NCBI GenBank assembly: GCA_016722285.1
Contig: JADKGI010000001.1
Location: 558,001 to 622,000, forward strand
Source of the DNA: Saprospiraceae bacterium
GTDB taxonomy: Bacteria; Bacteroidota; Bacteroidia; Chitinophagales; Saprospiraceae
Reading direction: 5' to 3'
Length of the DNA stretch: 64,000 bases
A program made the position numbers and the translations under genes. Within the stretch, counting starts at the first letter, position 1; each line of letters begins with the position of its first letter. This document shows, piece by piece, positions 36,613 through 46,104 of the stretch. The notes below the pieces were generated by a model that worked only from the letters and a program-made list of their open reading frames with translations, was not told the origin of the DNA and ran no database searches.

Positions 36613-37878
36613 ATGGATAGAGTAATTCCCAAAAAAACCTGGACAAAAAAACGTTTGCTGACAATCGGTGGCATTACAGGTATTGCACTACTTATTGGAG
36701 CTGCTTTTTATTTCACTTCAGGTAAGAGCAGGTTGAATGTTGACAAAGAAAGAATCACCATCAATGAAGTTAAGAAAGGGCCTTTTCAAGAACGTATCCC
36801 TGTAAATGGTACTGTCCTCCCACTGACGACTATATATCTCGATGCATTGGAGGGTGGCAGGGTCGAAGAAAAGTTTGTAGAAGACGGTGCTATTATGAAA
36901 AAAGGTCAACCTATCCTCAGATTGTCTAATACAGACCTTGAACTCAGCTTAGTAAACCAGCAAACTGCCGTATATAATCTGCTAACTCAAATGCAGATAT
37001 CACAGAATGCCGCACAACAAAATACAGTGAACAGGTTAAATTCTTTGACCGACGCCAACAGTCAGTTGAAAGAAGCTGAAAGAGTCTATACGCTGAATAA
37101 AAAGTTATATGAACAGAAAGTGATCGGGGCACAGGAATTTAAACAATCAGAAAATAATTACTTCTACCTATTGGAAAAGAAAAAACTTTCAGTGCAATTA
37201 CTTCTTCAGGATTCAACATCCAACGTACAGCAATTGAATCAGGCAAAACAATCATACATAGGTTCACAAAATGCATTGAGTGTGATGCGTAAAAAAGTTG
37301 GCGATTTAATAGTAAGGGCACCGATTGACGGGCAACTCACTTCCCTCGATGCTGAAATAGGTCAATCAAAAAATAAAGGTGAAAGATTAGGACAACTGGA
37401 TGTGATTAGCGGATTTAAAGCGAGAGTAGATATTGACGAACATTATATCAGCCGAATATTTATTGGTTTGACAGGGCTCACTACTTTATCGGGCAAAGAT
37501 TACAAACTGATAATTAAAAAAGTTTATACCCAGGTTACCAATGGACGTTTTCAGGTGGATATGGAATTTGATGGCGCTGTTCCTGATGGTATCCGTCGGG
37601 GCCAAACCTTACAGATCCGGATTGCATTAAGTGACGAAACCGAAGCAGTACTTGTTCCTAAAGGCGGTTTCTATCAGCAGACGGGTGGAAACTGGATATT
37701 TAAAGTAAGTGAAAATGGAGTCAAAGCATATAAAGTAGATATTCAGATTGGCAGGCAGAATCCGGATTATTATGAAGTGATTAGTGGATTGAATCCCGGA
37801 GATAAAGTAGTTACGTCAAGCTATGAGAATTATGGAAATATGCAGGAACTTATATTAAAAAATAATTTATCTCAATAA
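36613..37878 (+). CDS. HlyD/MacA-like periplasmic adaptor subunit
   Basis: The 421-residue protein has one N-terminal membrane helix (residues about 15-32, after KKTWTKKR), then a lipoyl-type half-motif (VNGTVLPLTTIYLDALEGG, VEEKFVEDGAIMKKGQPIL). A coiled-coil hairpin spans about residues 105-220, and the second lipoyl half follows (LIVRAPIDGQLTSLDAEIG). Beta-barrel and membrane-proximal domains end with VISGLNPGDKVVTSSYENYG. It should bridge the inner-membrane ABC permeases and the TolC-like channel encoded at the end of this operon. It is the first gene of the operon, downstream of the candidate sigma-54 promoter. Confidence 0.92.
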   Translation: MDRVIPKKTWTKKRLLTIGGITGIALLIGAAFYFTSGKSRLNVDKERITINEVKKGPFQERIPVNGTVLPLTTIYLDALEGGRVEEKFVEDGAIMKKGQPILRLSNTDLELSLVNQQTAVYNLLTQMQISQNAAQQNTVNRLNSLTDANSQLKEAERVYTLNKKLYEQKVIGAQEFKQSENNYFYLLEKKKLSVQLLLQDSTSNVQQLNQAKQSYIGSQNALSVMRKKVGDLIVRAPIDGQLTSLDAEIGQSKNKGERLGQLDVISGFKARVDIDEHYISRIFIGLTGLTTLSGKDYKLIIKKVYTQVTNGRFQVDMEFDGAVPDGIRRGQTLQIRIALSDETEAVLVPKGGFYQQTGGNWIFKVSENGVKAYKVDIQIGRQNPDYYEVISGLNPGDKVVTSSYENYGNMQELILKNNLSQ

Positions 37879-38053
37879 TCTATAACATATCAATGGAAAT
37901 ATAAAATATTGATTATTGCTGCTGTAGTTCTAACAATGAGCCTTTTTTACATTGGCAAAAAAAAAAGGAAAATAAACCGGTCTATAGTCTTTCTCCAATT
38001 ATTTTATTTCTTATTAATATCTGATATTCAAAAAACATTAAAACAATAAAATC
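37879..38053 (+). other. Spacer with a possible 37-codon membrane micro-ORF
   Basis: The frame of the adaptor stays open after its stop up to a TAA at 38047-38049. It would encode YKILIIAAVVLTMSLFYIGK followed by a basic stretch, a single hydrophobic helix much like the adaptor's own N-terminal anchor. The only in-frame ATG is at 37936, in the middle of the helix. It may be the relic of a second adaptor start, or chance. Confidence 0.25.
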
Positions 38054-38731
38054 ATGATTAATATCACAAATCTCGAAAAGTATTACAGAACTGAAGAAGT
38101 AGAAACCGTTGCACTGAACAAATTATCCATAACAGTAAAAGAAGGAGAATTCGTTGCCATCATGGGGCCTTCCGGATGTGGCAAATCGACCCTACTCAAT
38201 ATCCTAGGCTTATTGGATGATCCCGACAATGGCAGCTACCTGTTTAATGGGACCGAAGTGGCAAAGTATAATGAACGCAAAAGAGCTGACTTGCGTAAAA
38301 GAAATATCGGTTTCGTTTTTCAAAGCTTCAACCTGATTGATGAATTGACAGTTTTTGAAAATGTAGAATTGCCATTGATATATACAGGTATCAAAGGCCC
38401 GGAACGTAAAAAAAGAGTGGAAGATGTTTTGGACAAAATGCAGATCATGCATCGACGTAATCATTTCCCGCAGCAACTTTCAGGTGGCCAGCAGCAAAGG
38501 GTTGCAGTGGCAAGAGCTGTGGTGAATAATCCCAAACTTATTCTTGCAGACGAACCTACCGGAAACCTCGATTCGTCAAACGGTAATGAAGTGATGCAAT
38601 TACTGACCGATCTGAATGAACAAGGTACCACCATCATTATGGTAACACACTCAGAGCATGATGCAAAATACAGCCATCGAATCATACGAATGCTGGATGG
38701 ACAAACCGTTACAGAGAACATTCTTGTATAA
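38054..38731 (+). CDS. MacB/LolD-type ABC transporter ATP-binding protein 1
   Basis: The 225 residues contain Walker A GPSGCGKST, Q-loop FVFQSFNLIDELTVFENVELP, signature LSGGQQQRVAVARA, Walker B LILADEPTGNLD and the H-loop VTHSEHD. These are all typical of the LolD/MacB ATPase group, which powers mechanotransmission-type permeases rather than pore-type importers. It lies 5 nt after a spacer behind the adaptor gene and 43 nt before the first permease. It likely serves one or more of the six permeases downstream. Confidence 0.96.
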   Translation: MINITNLEKYYRTEEVETVALNKLSITVKEGEFVAIMGPSGCGKSTLLNILGLLDDPDNGSYLFNGTEVAKYNERKRADLRKRNIGFVFQSFNLIDELTVFENVELPLIYTGIKGPERKKRVEDVLDKMQIMHRRNHFPQQLSGGQQQRVAVARAVVNNPKLILADEPTGNLDSSNGNEVMQLLTDLNEQGTTIIMVTHSEHDAKYSHRIIRMLDGQTVTENILV

Positions 38732-38774
38732 ATGGAAAAGTAACAAAGATGCCTTTTTTACTAAATCAACTGTA

Positions 38775-41228
38775 ATGATTAATAATTATTTAACAATAGC
38801 AATCCGGAATATCCTTAAGAGAAAGATTTTTTCCCTGATCAATATTCTTGGCCTCGCCACAGGAATGGCTATCTGCCTTTTGATAGTTTTATTCATTAAA
38901 AGTGAAACGGGTTTTGACAGTTCGCAAAGTAAATCAGACAGGATCTACCGTATGGTGGTTGACAGGAAATATCCCGGCAGATCTACTTCTTACTCCTTCA
39001 TTCCACAATCGTATGCCTCGGCAATCCAACAGGAGATTCCCGGTGTGGAAGAATCGGTACGCATTTTCAATTTTATTGGAGGTGGAAGTTTTCAATTAAA
39101 ATATGAAGACAAATCCTTTGAAGAAACAAGCGCTTTATTCGCTGATTCAAATTTTTTTAAAGTCTTTAATGCAGAATTTCTTGCCGGCAACCCGGAAAAT
39201 GCATTAAATAAGTTAAATACGATGGTATTAACCGAAACTTCTGCCAGAAAATATTTTGGTTCTGCTGAAAATGCTATTGGTAAGGTACTACAGCCTGAGG
39301 GAAATTTTCTTCAACCCCTTGAAATAACAGCAGTATGTAAGGATTGGCCAGAAAATTCTCACTTTACCTTTGACATGCTTTTAAGCACGGCAGGAAATAA
39401 TAATTTTAATGATATCAACTATGTAAATTTTGCCGCACATACTTATCTACTTCTCAATCAAAATACCAATCCTGGGTCTGTAGAAGCAAAAATGCCGAAT
39501 ATCATTGAAAAATATGCTGCCGGAAATATAGAACAGCAGTTTGGTATTTCTTTCAAGCAATTTCAAGATGCAGGAAACGGGTATCATTATTATTTACAGC
39601 CCCTGCCAAAAATTCACCTTATTTCTCACCTCGAAGGAGAATTAAAACCCAATGGAAGTTTGACTGCTATTTACATTTTCGGAATAGTTGCATTTTTTAT
39701 TATGTTGATTGCGTGCATTAATTTCATAAATCTTTCCACCGCCAGGTCTTCTGAAAGAGCAAAAGAGGTTGGGATCCGCAAAACATTTGGTTCAGATAAG
39801 AAAATGCTGATCACACAGTTTCTTACTGAATCGGCAATCATTAGTTTTATCGGGATGATATTATCAATCGGCTTGGTTTTTCTCCTCATTCCCTTATTTA
39901 ATCAAATATCCGGTAAAAATTTACATCTGCAAAATCTTTTCAGCATTGCCAATATTTTAGTCCTGATCGCTTTTACCCTGTTTATAGGATTCATTGCGGG
40001 TCTTTATCCGGCTTTTGTGCTTTCTTCATTCAGACCTATACAGGTGTTAAGAGGAAAGTTTAAATCCGGCTCTTTTGGACTTGCCTTAAGAAATGGGTTG
40101 GTTATTTTCCAATTTGCCGTGTCTGTAATACTTATTATTTGCACCATAGTGGTGAATTCACAGATGAAATATATGACTGGTGAAAAACTTGGTTTTAATA
40201 AAGAGCATACAATAATAATTGAAAGAGCAGATCTGCTCCAAGACAAAACAAGAGCTTTTAAAAATGAATTAAAGAAAATTTCCGGTGTTGAAAATGCCAG
40301 CGGGGCCAGCGCTCTACCTGGGCAGCCAAATTATTTTGGTGTCAGTTGGCAGGAAAAAGGAAGTAAAGAACCGATGACGGGAAGAGGCATCATTGTGGAT
40401 GATCAATATCTGGCTACACTTGGTTTGGAACTATCAGCAGGAAGATTTTTTTCACAAGATTATCCTACAGATTCACTTGCCGTAATTCTGAATGAAAGGG
40501 CAGTAAATGAAATGGGCTTAAAAGATCCTGTGAATACAAGAGTTACTACTCCTGAAGGGATCTATAACGCTCCGGATGGTTCGCAAAATATATATACTGT
40601 AATAGGTGTAGTAAAAGATTTTCATTACCAGTCACTGCACCAGCCCATCACTCCACTGGTATTTACCAATTCCGCAAAATTCAGGGATGAGACGGGATTG
40701 ATTGCGGTTCGGGTGAAAGGCAATAATTTTAAATCAACCGTGCAGGAAATTGAGAATAAATGGAAAGAATTTATCAAGGACAGAAATTTTCATTACTCAT
40801 TTCTGGATAAGACCATTGAAGCACAGTATCTCTCCGAATCAAGAACACAAAAAATATTTACTTTTTTTTCATCTCTGGCCATCTTTATTGCTTGCATTGG
40901 TCTGTTGGGGCTTGCGGCATATACTACCCAACAGCGAACCCGTGAAATTGGAATCCGAAAAGTGTTGGGCGCTTCTGTTGGAAGTATTGTAAGTATGCTG
41001 TCAAGAGATTTTTTGAAACTGGTAGCTCTTGCTTCACTGATTGCATTTCCTGTTGCATGGATGGCGATGCATAAGTGGCTTCAGGATTTTACATACCGGA
41101 TAAGTATTGCCTGGTGGATGTTTATCAGTGCCGCAGTCGTGGCTATTCTGGTAGCCATACTTACCATCAGTTTTCAGGCAATCAAAGCAGCAAATGCAAA
41201 TCCGGTTAAGAGTTTGAGAACAGAATAA
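38775..41228 (+). CDS. MacB-like ABC permease 1 (MacB_PCD-FtsX duplicated)
   Basis: The ATG at 38775 places the first membrane helix at residues 20-42; frames starting further upstream overlap the ATPase gene. The 817-residue protein has a TM helix, a periplasmic core domain (about 45-280), three helices of a first FtsX domain ending near residue 430, a second periplasmic domain, and a second FtsX domain at the C-terminus. The coupling motifs are ERAKEVGIRKTFGSDKK and TREIGIRKVLGASVG, each following the second helix of a FtsX unit. The last residues are NPVKSLRTE, shared by most copies in the array. It is the most diverged copy at its first coupling motif (TFGS instead of LGA). Confidence 0.93.
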   Translation: MINNYLTIAIRNILKRKIFSLINILGLATGMAICLLIVLFIKSETGFDSSQSKSDRIYRMVVDRKYPGRSTSYSFIPQSYASAIQQEIPGVEESVRIFNFIGGGSFQLKYEDKSFEETSALFADSNFFKVFNAEFLAGNPENALNKLNTMVLTETSARKYFGSAENAIGKVLQPEGNFLQPLEITAVCKDWPENSHFTFDMLLSTAGNNNFNDINYVNFAAHTYLLLNQNTNPGSVEAKMPNIIEKYAAGNIEQQFGISFKQFQDAGNGYHYYLQPLPKIHLISHLEGELKPNGSLTAIYIFGIVAFFIMLIACINFINLSTARSSERAKEVGIRKTFGSDKKMLITQFLTESAIISFIGMILSIGLVFLLIPLFNQISGKNLHLQNLFSIANILVLIAFTLFIGFIAGLYPAFVLSSFRPIQVLRGKFKSGSFGLALRNGLVIFQFAVSVILIICTIVVNSQMKYMTGEKLGFNKEHTIIIERADLLQDKTRAFKNELKKISGVENASGASALPGQPNYFGVSWQEKGSKEPMTGRGIIVDDQYLATLGLELSAGRFFSQDYPTDSLAVILNERAVNEMGLKDPVNTRVTTPEGIYNAPDGSQNIYTVIGVVKDFHYQSLHQPITPLVFTNSAKFRDETGLIAVRVKGNNFKSTVQEIENKWKEFIKDRNFHYSFLDKTIEAQYLSESRTQKIFTFFSSLAIFIACIGLLGLAAYTTQQRTREIGIRKVLGASVGSIVSMLSRDFLKLVALASLIAFPVAWMAMHKWLQDFTYRISIAWWMFISAAVVAILVAILTISFQAIKAANANPVKSLRTE

Positions 41229-41238
41229 AAATATAACC

Positions 41239-43662
41239 ATGATATATAATAATTTAAAAATAGCTTTTAGATCTCTGTTAAAAAACAGGATGTTTAGTCT
41301 GATTAATATTGCTGGATTAGCAATTGGTACTTTATCCTGTTTATATATTCTTTTATATGTGCACGAACAATACAGCTATGATAAACATCACTTACAAGGA
41401 GAAAACATTTACAGAATTACTACAGCATTAACCTTGCCTGGAGATAAACATATCAACGCATCAAGTTCCCCTCCAATAGCACCAGCTTTGAAAAATGATT
41501 TTGCTGAAGTCGAACAATTTACTAGGGTCATACCTTCTCTCGGTGTATCTCAGTATATAATCCATTACAATGAAAAATCATTAACTGAAAAATCAGTTTT
41601 CTTTGTTGATTCAACTTTTTTTGATGTGTTTAATTATCATTTTATATATGGAAAAGCAGACAGAGCATTATCAGAACCATATTCTCTGGTATTAAGTAAA
41701 ACTTTAGCAGATAAAATTTTCGAAAATGAAGATCCTGTAGGTAAACATATAGAACTTGTCTATTCATATGGAAAGGACAATTATACCGTGCAGGGAGTAT
41801 TTGATAATAGCCTTGGCAAATCTCATATTAATGCCAATATATTTATTACTATGAATGGTGGTGGTATGGGCAATTATGCCAGAAATAACGACTCCTGGGC
41901 TGGGAATAATTTTGCTTATTCCTACATAAAACTAAAACCTGGCTCAAAAGATTCTGAGCTGGAATCTAAATTACCTGCATTTCTGAACAAATATGGGCAG
42001 GAACAATTGAAAGCATTAGGCATGCAAAAACAATTGCATTTGCAATCAGTCAGCTCCATTCATACTACAAGAGGATTTGAAGTCGAAATGGATAAAATTG
42101 CTAACCCTATTTTTCTCAATATTTTACTTTTAATTGCTGCATTAATAATGCTGATTGCATGCATCAATTTTATGAACCTTTCAACAGCAAGTTCTTCTGT
42201 GAGAGCAAAAGAAGTAGGAGTGAGAAAGGTAGTTGGCGCTGACAGATTTCAATTGATAAAACAATTTCTTACCGAATCCATGTTATTGTCTTTTTTGGGT
42301 GTTATGGTAGCTCTGCCAGTTCTTTGGTTGACCTTGCCTTACCTCAATCAAATTTCGAACTCGGATATTTCTTTGACATTTATTTCAGATTTTCGGCTAT
42401 GGCTAATATTGGCTGCACTGATTATTTTCACAGGTTTTATTGCCGGTATTTATCCGGCTTTTTACCTATCGGCGTTTAAATCCATAAGTGTACTGAAAGG
42501 AAATTTTACCAGCCATATTTCAACTGGTGGCATCCGCAAGATTCTGGTAGTATTCCAGTTTGTATTATCTGTTATTTTGATTTCTGGAATAATAGTCATT
42601 TACAGTCAGCTCAACTATATTAAAAAAAAAGACATCGGATTTGATACAAATCAAAAACTGATTTTTACTTTCCATACTGATGATACAAGAAAAAAAAGCA
42701 AAGCTTTTGCTGATGATCTGCGTCAACAACCAGAAATAATAGCTGTTAGCCGTGCCAATAATTATCTCAGCCAGCCCATACTAAATGATTGGACTTTTTA
42801 TACTCCCGGTGGTGATATGACAACCGGCCAAATTGCTCAGTTTATGATAACGGATCAGTTCTTTGTTCAGGCCAATGGTATCAAAATATTAAGTGGTCGG
42901 GATTTCAGATTAAATGATTCTGGCAGAGTACTAATCAATGAAACCATGGCGCATAAAATGAGATTAGACCCGGAAAAAGCAATTGGGACCAACATTTATT
43001 CAAAACAGATAAATCAAGAACCTGAAAGCTTTGAAATAGCCGGCATTATGAAGGATTTTAATTTTAACTCACTTCATCAAAATGTGAAACCAATCCTGTT
43101 AAGATTTAATGACAATGACCCGTATTTATCTAATGTCATAGTGAGTGTTAATTCTGCCGATTACAAATCGCTATTGAAAAAAGTTGAAGGTATATGGAAA
43201 AAAAATGTACCCGAAGCACCATTTGAATATAGCTTTCTGGATGATGAAGTGCAGAAGCAATATGAATCAGAAGTCACCCTGTCCAATATAATAAATGTGT
43301 TTACAGCAATTGCTATTTTCATCTCATGTCTAGGATTGTTTGGGCTGGCAACTTTTAGTACAGAAAAAAGAAGGAAAGAAATTGGGATCCGTAAAGTATT
43401 AGGTGCAAGTGTTTCAGGTATTATATCATTGTTATCGAGTGACTTTATAAAATTAGTTGCATTAGCTTTTATTATTGCTACACCAATTGCATGGTGGCTA
43501 ATGGATAAATGGTTGCAGGCATTTGCATTCCGAGTACCGGTTAGCTGGTGGATGTTTGCTATAGCCGGCTTGATAGCAATCCTAATTGCTGTCTTATCTG
43601 TGGGGTCCCAGGCAATAAAAGCAGCCATATCCAACCCGATAAAAAGTTTGAGAACAGAATAA
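41239..43662 (+). CDS. MacB-like ABC permease 2
   Basis: The 807-residue protein has the same two-unit MacB_PCD/FtsX plan as its neighbours. It starts MIYNNLKIAFRSLLKNRMFS, an amphipathic helix leading into the first TM segment. The two coupling motifs are VRAKEVGVRKVVGADRF and RKEIGIRKVLGASVSG. It ends NPIKSLRTE, with Ile in place of Val. The gene begins 10 nt after permease 1, so translation is probably coupled. It is somewhat more AT-rich than copies 1 and 3. Confidence 0.93.
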   Translation: MIYNNLKIAFRSLLKNRMFSLINIAGLAIGTLSCLYILLYVHEQYSYDKHHLQGENIYRITTALTLPGDKHINASSSPPIAPALKNDFAEVEQFTRVIPSLGVSQYIIHYNEKSLTEKSVFFVDSTFFDVFNYHFIYGKADRALSEPYSLVLSKTLADKIFENEDPVGKHIELVYSYGKDNYTVQGVFDNSLGKSHINANIFITMNGGGMGNYARNNDSWAGNNFAYSYIKLKPGSKDSELESKLPAFLNKYGQEQLKALGMQKQLHLQSVSSIHTTRGFEVEMDKIANPIFLNILLLIAALIMLIACINFMNLSTASSSVRAKEVGVRKVVGADRFQLIKQFLTESMLLSFLGVMVALPVLWLTLPYLNQISNSDISLTFISDFRLWLILAALIIFTGFIAGIYPAFYLSAFKSISVLKGNFTSHISTGGIRKILVVFQFVLSVILISGIIVIYSQLNYIKKKDIGFDTNQKLIFTFHTDDTRKKSKAFADDLRQQPEIIAVSRANNYLSQPILNDWTFYTPGGDMTTGQIAQFMITDQFFVQANGIKILSGRDFRLNDSGRVLINETMAHKMRLDPEKAIGTNIYSKQINQEPESFEIAGIMKDFNFNSLHQNVKPILLRFNDNDPYLSNVIVSVNSADYKSLLKKVEGIWKKNVPEAPFEYSFLDDEVQKQYESEVTLSNIINVFTAIAIFISCLGLFGLATFSTEKRRKEIGIRKVLGASVSGIISLLSSDFIKLVALAFIIATPIAWWLMDKWLQAFAFRVPVSWWMFAIAGLIAILIAVLSVGSQAIKAAISNPIKSLRTE

Positions 43663-43672
43663 AAAGAGAAAT

Positions 43673-46093
43673 ATGTTTACAAATTATTTTAAAACAGCGT
43701 GGCGTAATCTTTGGAAAAACCGGACTTTTTCTCTTATAAATATTTTCGGATTATCGATAGGAGTGGCCGCCTTTCTGATGATCATTAATTATCTGCGTTT
43801 TGAATACAGTTATGATGATGCACATTTGAAAAAAGACAGAATCTTCCGGGTGCCAATGATGCTGAAAGAAAATGGTGGGAAAGAACAAACTTTTGCTTTT
43901 ACCTATCCTGCTGTGGCACCTTCTATGATAAGAGATTTTCCGGAAGTAGAAGAAGCCGCCCGTTTTAGAAGGGTGGGTGGCATTGTGACTTATGGTGATC
44001 AAAAGATTGTTGAAGCGGGATCTTTATTTTATGCTGACGCTTCTATGTTTAATATATTTTCATTCAGGTTTGCAAAAGGAAATTCAGCATCTGTATTCAA
44101 AGAATTGAATGACGCAGTAATAACAGAAGAAACTGCAAAAAAATATTTCGGAATTGCTGATCCTATTGGAAAGGCACTTCATTACAATGGTGAAGATTAT
44201 ATAGTTAAAGGAGTGCTGGAAAATGTTCCCGCCAATTCCCATATCCGGTTTAACATCCTGCTTAATTATGAAAAATATATCCAGCTTACGGAAGGAAGTG
44301 CAAATACCAGTTGGGGCTGGTCTGATTTTTATACATACGTATTACTAAGACCTGACGCAGATGCCAATGCATTGAAAGCAAAGCTTCCTGCCTTTGCGGA
44401 GAGATACATGGGCGATGATATGAAAAAAGGAAATTATGAAAATTCATTTTTCCTGCAACCCTTAAAAGATATTCATACACGTTCCAGATATGACTATGAG
44501 ATGGCAGGAAATGGTGATCTGGGTTACCTCAGATACCTTGGGATTGCGGCCTTATTTATACTTTTTATAGCGTGGATAAATTATGTAAATCTTTCAACAG
44601 CGCATTCACTTGACCGATCCAAGGAAGTGGGCATCAGGAAAGTGGCCGGTGCAGGAAAATTTCAATTGATCAGGCAGTTTCTTACTGAATCACTTTTATT
44701 GAACATTATTGCCATTGCTATTGGGATTCTCATTTTCAGATTTACACTATCTCCTTTTTCTAACCTGGTGGAGAAAGATATCATCTATCTCAATATCACT
44801 GACTGGCGATTTTGGTTATTTATGATTATACTTTTCTTATTGGGATCTTTATTGGCAGCCTTTTATCCGGCCTTTGTTCTATCATCGTTTCAACCCATTT
44901 ATTCAATAAAAAATGCAAAAGGAAGTCCTGGATTAGCTGGAGGTAAGAATGTATTCCGAAAATCGCTGGTTGTTTTACAGTTCACCGCTGCTATAGTTCT
45001 GATAGCGGGAGCCATCGGTTTTTATGAACAACTGCACTATATGCAAACCCGGGACCTGGGTGTGAATATTGACCAAACGCTGGTGCTCCAGCAATCCGGA
45101 CGTCAGGACAGTTCGATTGTGCCTGCATTTACTTCTTTTATCAATGAAATGGAAGCAAATCCTGCCATTCAGTCTGTAACTGCATCTACTTCAGTACCGG
45201 GTTCAGAAGTAGGTGGCTCTTCAAATTATTCCTTAAGAAATTCATCGGTAGATAGACGATGCCGCAATCTGGGCATTGATAATAAATTTATAGATGCTTA
45301 TGGCTTAACAATAGTGGCTGGAAGAAATATTACCAACGATAAACCTGCTGTTGATACCAATGTAGTGCTCAATATACTTGTTAATGAAACCGCAGTAAAA
45401 GTCTTTGGTTTTGCTGAGCCTGCTTCAATTGTAGGTCAGGAAATTGACGGTTCAGGATTTCATTGCAAAGTGATAGGGGTAGTAAAGGATTATCACCAGG
45501 AGTCATTGCAATACAGCTTTGATCCCATTGTATTCTATCCTGAGGAAGAAAGAAATTTTGGAAATATATCTCTCAAGCTAAATACAAACGACCTTCCGTT
45601 GCTGATGGATTTTATAAAAAATAAATGGACAACCATTTTCCCGGCAAGCCCTTACCGGTTTTTTTTCTTGAATGAGCGGTTTGATGCTCAATATAAAAAT
45701 GACAAACTTTTCGCAACGGTGCTTTGGTTATTTACCATTATTGCCCTCGTGATAGCCTGTCTGGGACTATTTGGTCTGTCACTATTTACAATTTCAAAAC
45801 GAAGCAAGGAGATCAGCATAAGGAAGGTATTGGGCGCTTCCCTGGTACAGATCACAAGTCTGATTACCAAAGATTACCTGAAGCTCGTAATCATTGCAAG
45901 TTTCCTGGCCTTGCCACTTGCATTTATACTGGTTAACAATTGGTTGGAAGATTATGCATTTCATGTCAGCATTGGGATATGGTTTTTCTTTTTGCCTGTT
46001 ATCATTATTATGGTAATTTCCCTATTTACGGTATTATATCAATCGTTAAAAGCCGCTTTAGCCAACCCCGTGAAAAATTTGCGAACTGAATAA
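43673..46093 (+). CDS. MacB-like ABC permease 3
   Basis: Starting 10 nt after copy 2, the 806-residue protein begins MFTNYFKTAWRNLWKNRTFS. Coupling motifs are DRSKEVGIRKVAGAGKF and SKEISIRKVLGASLVQ. The first FtsX unit has WINYVNLSTAHS where other copies have CINFxNLSTA, and the protein ends NPVKNLRTE. The first periplasmic domain carries the strand FAFTYPAVAPSMIRDFPEVE, the position at which related permeases place the conserved PxAPAL-type segment. Confidence 0.93.
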   Translation: MFTNYFKTAWRNLWKNRTFSLINIFGLSIGVAAFLMIINYLRFEYSYDDAHLKKDRIFRVPMMLKENGGKEQTFAFTYPAVAPSMIRDFPEVEEAARFRRVGGIVTYGDQKIVEAGSLFYADASMFNIFSFRFAKGNSASVFKELNDAVITEETAKKYFGIADPIGKALHYNGEDYIVKGVLENVPANSHIRFNILLNYEKYIQLTEGSANTSWGWSDFYTYVLLRPDADANALKAKLPAFAERYMGDDMKKGNYENSFFLQPLKDIHTRSRYDYEMAGNGDLGYLRYLGIAALFILFIAWINYVNLSTAHSLDRSKEVGIRKVAGAGKFQLIRQFLTESLLLNIIAIAIGILIFRFTLSPFSNLVEKDIIYLNITDWRFWLFMIILFLLGSLLAAFYPAFVLSSFQPIYSIKNAKGSPGLAGGKNVFRKSLVVLQFTAAIVLIAGAIGFYEQLHYMQTRDLGVNIDQTLVLQQSGRQDSSIVPAFTSFINEMEANPAIQSVTASTSVPGSEVGGSSNYSLRNSSVDRRCRNLGIDNKFIDAYGLTIVAGRNITNDKPAVDTNVVLNILVNETAVKVFGFAEPASIVGQEIDGSGFHCKVIGVVKDYHQESLQYSFDPIVFYPEEERNFGNISLKLNTNDLPLLMDFIKNKWTTIFPASPYRFFFLNERFDAQYKNDKLFATVLWLFTIIALVIACLGLFGLSLFTISKRSKEISIRKVLGASLVQITSLITKDYLKLVIIASFLALPLAFILVNNWLEDYAFHVSIGIWFFFLPVIIIMVISLFTVLYQSLKAALANPVKNLRTE

Positions 46094-46104
46094 ATTATTC
46101 TTTT

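Noticed and set aside
43161..43634. A 157-codon minus-strand frame antisense to permease 2
   Set aside because: It is antisense to the conserved FtsX C-terminus. Similar antisense frames appear over the other permease copies, an effect of codon bias.
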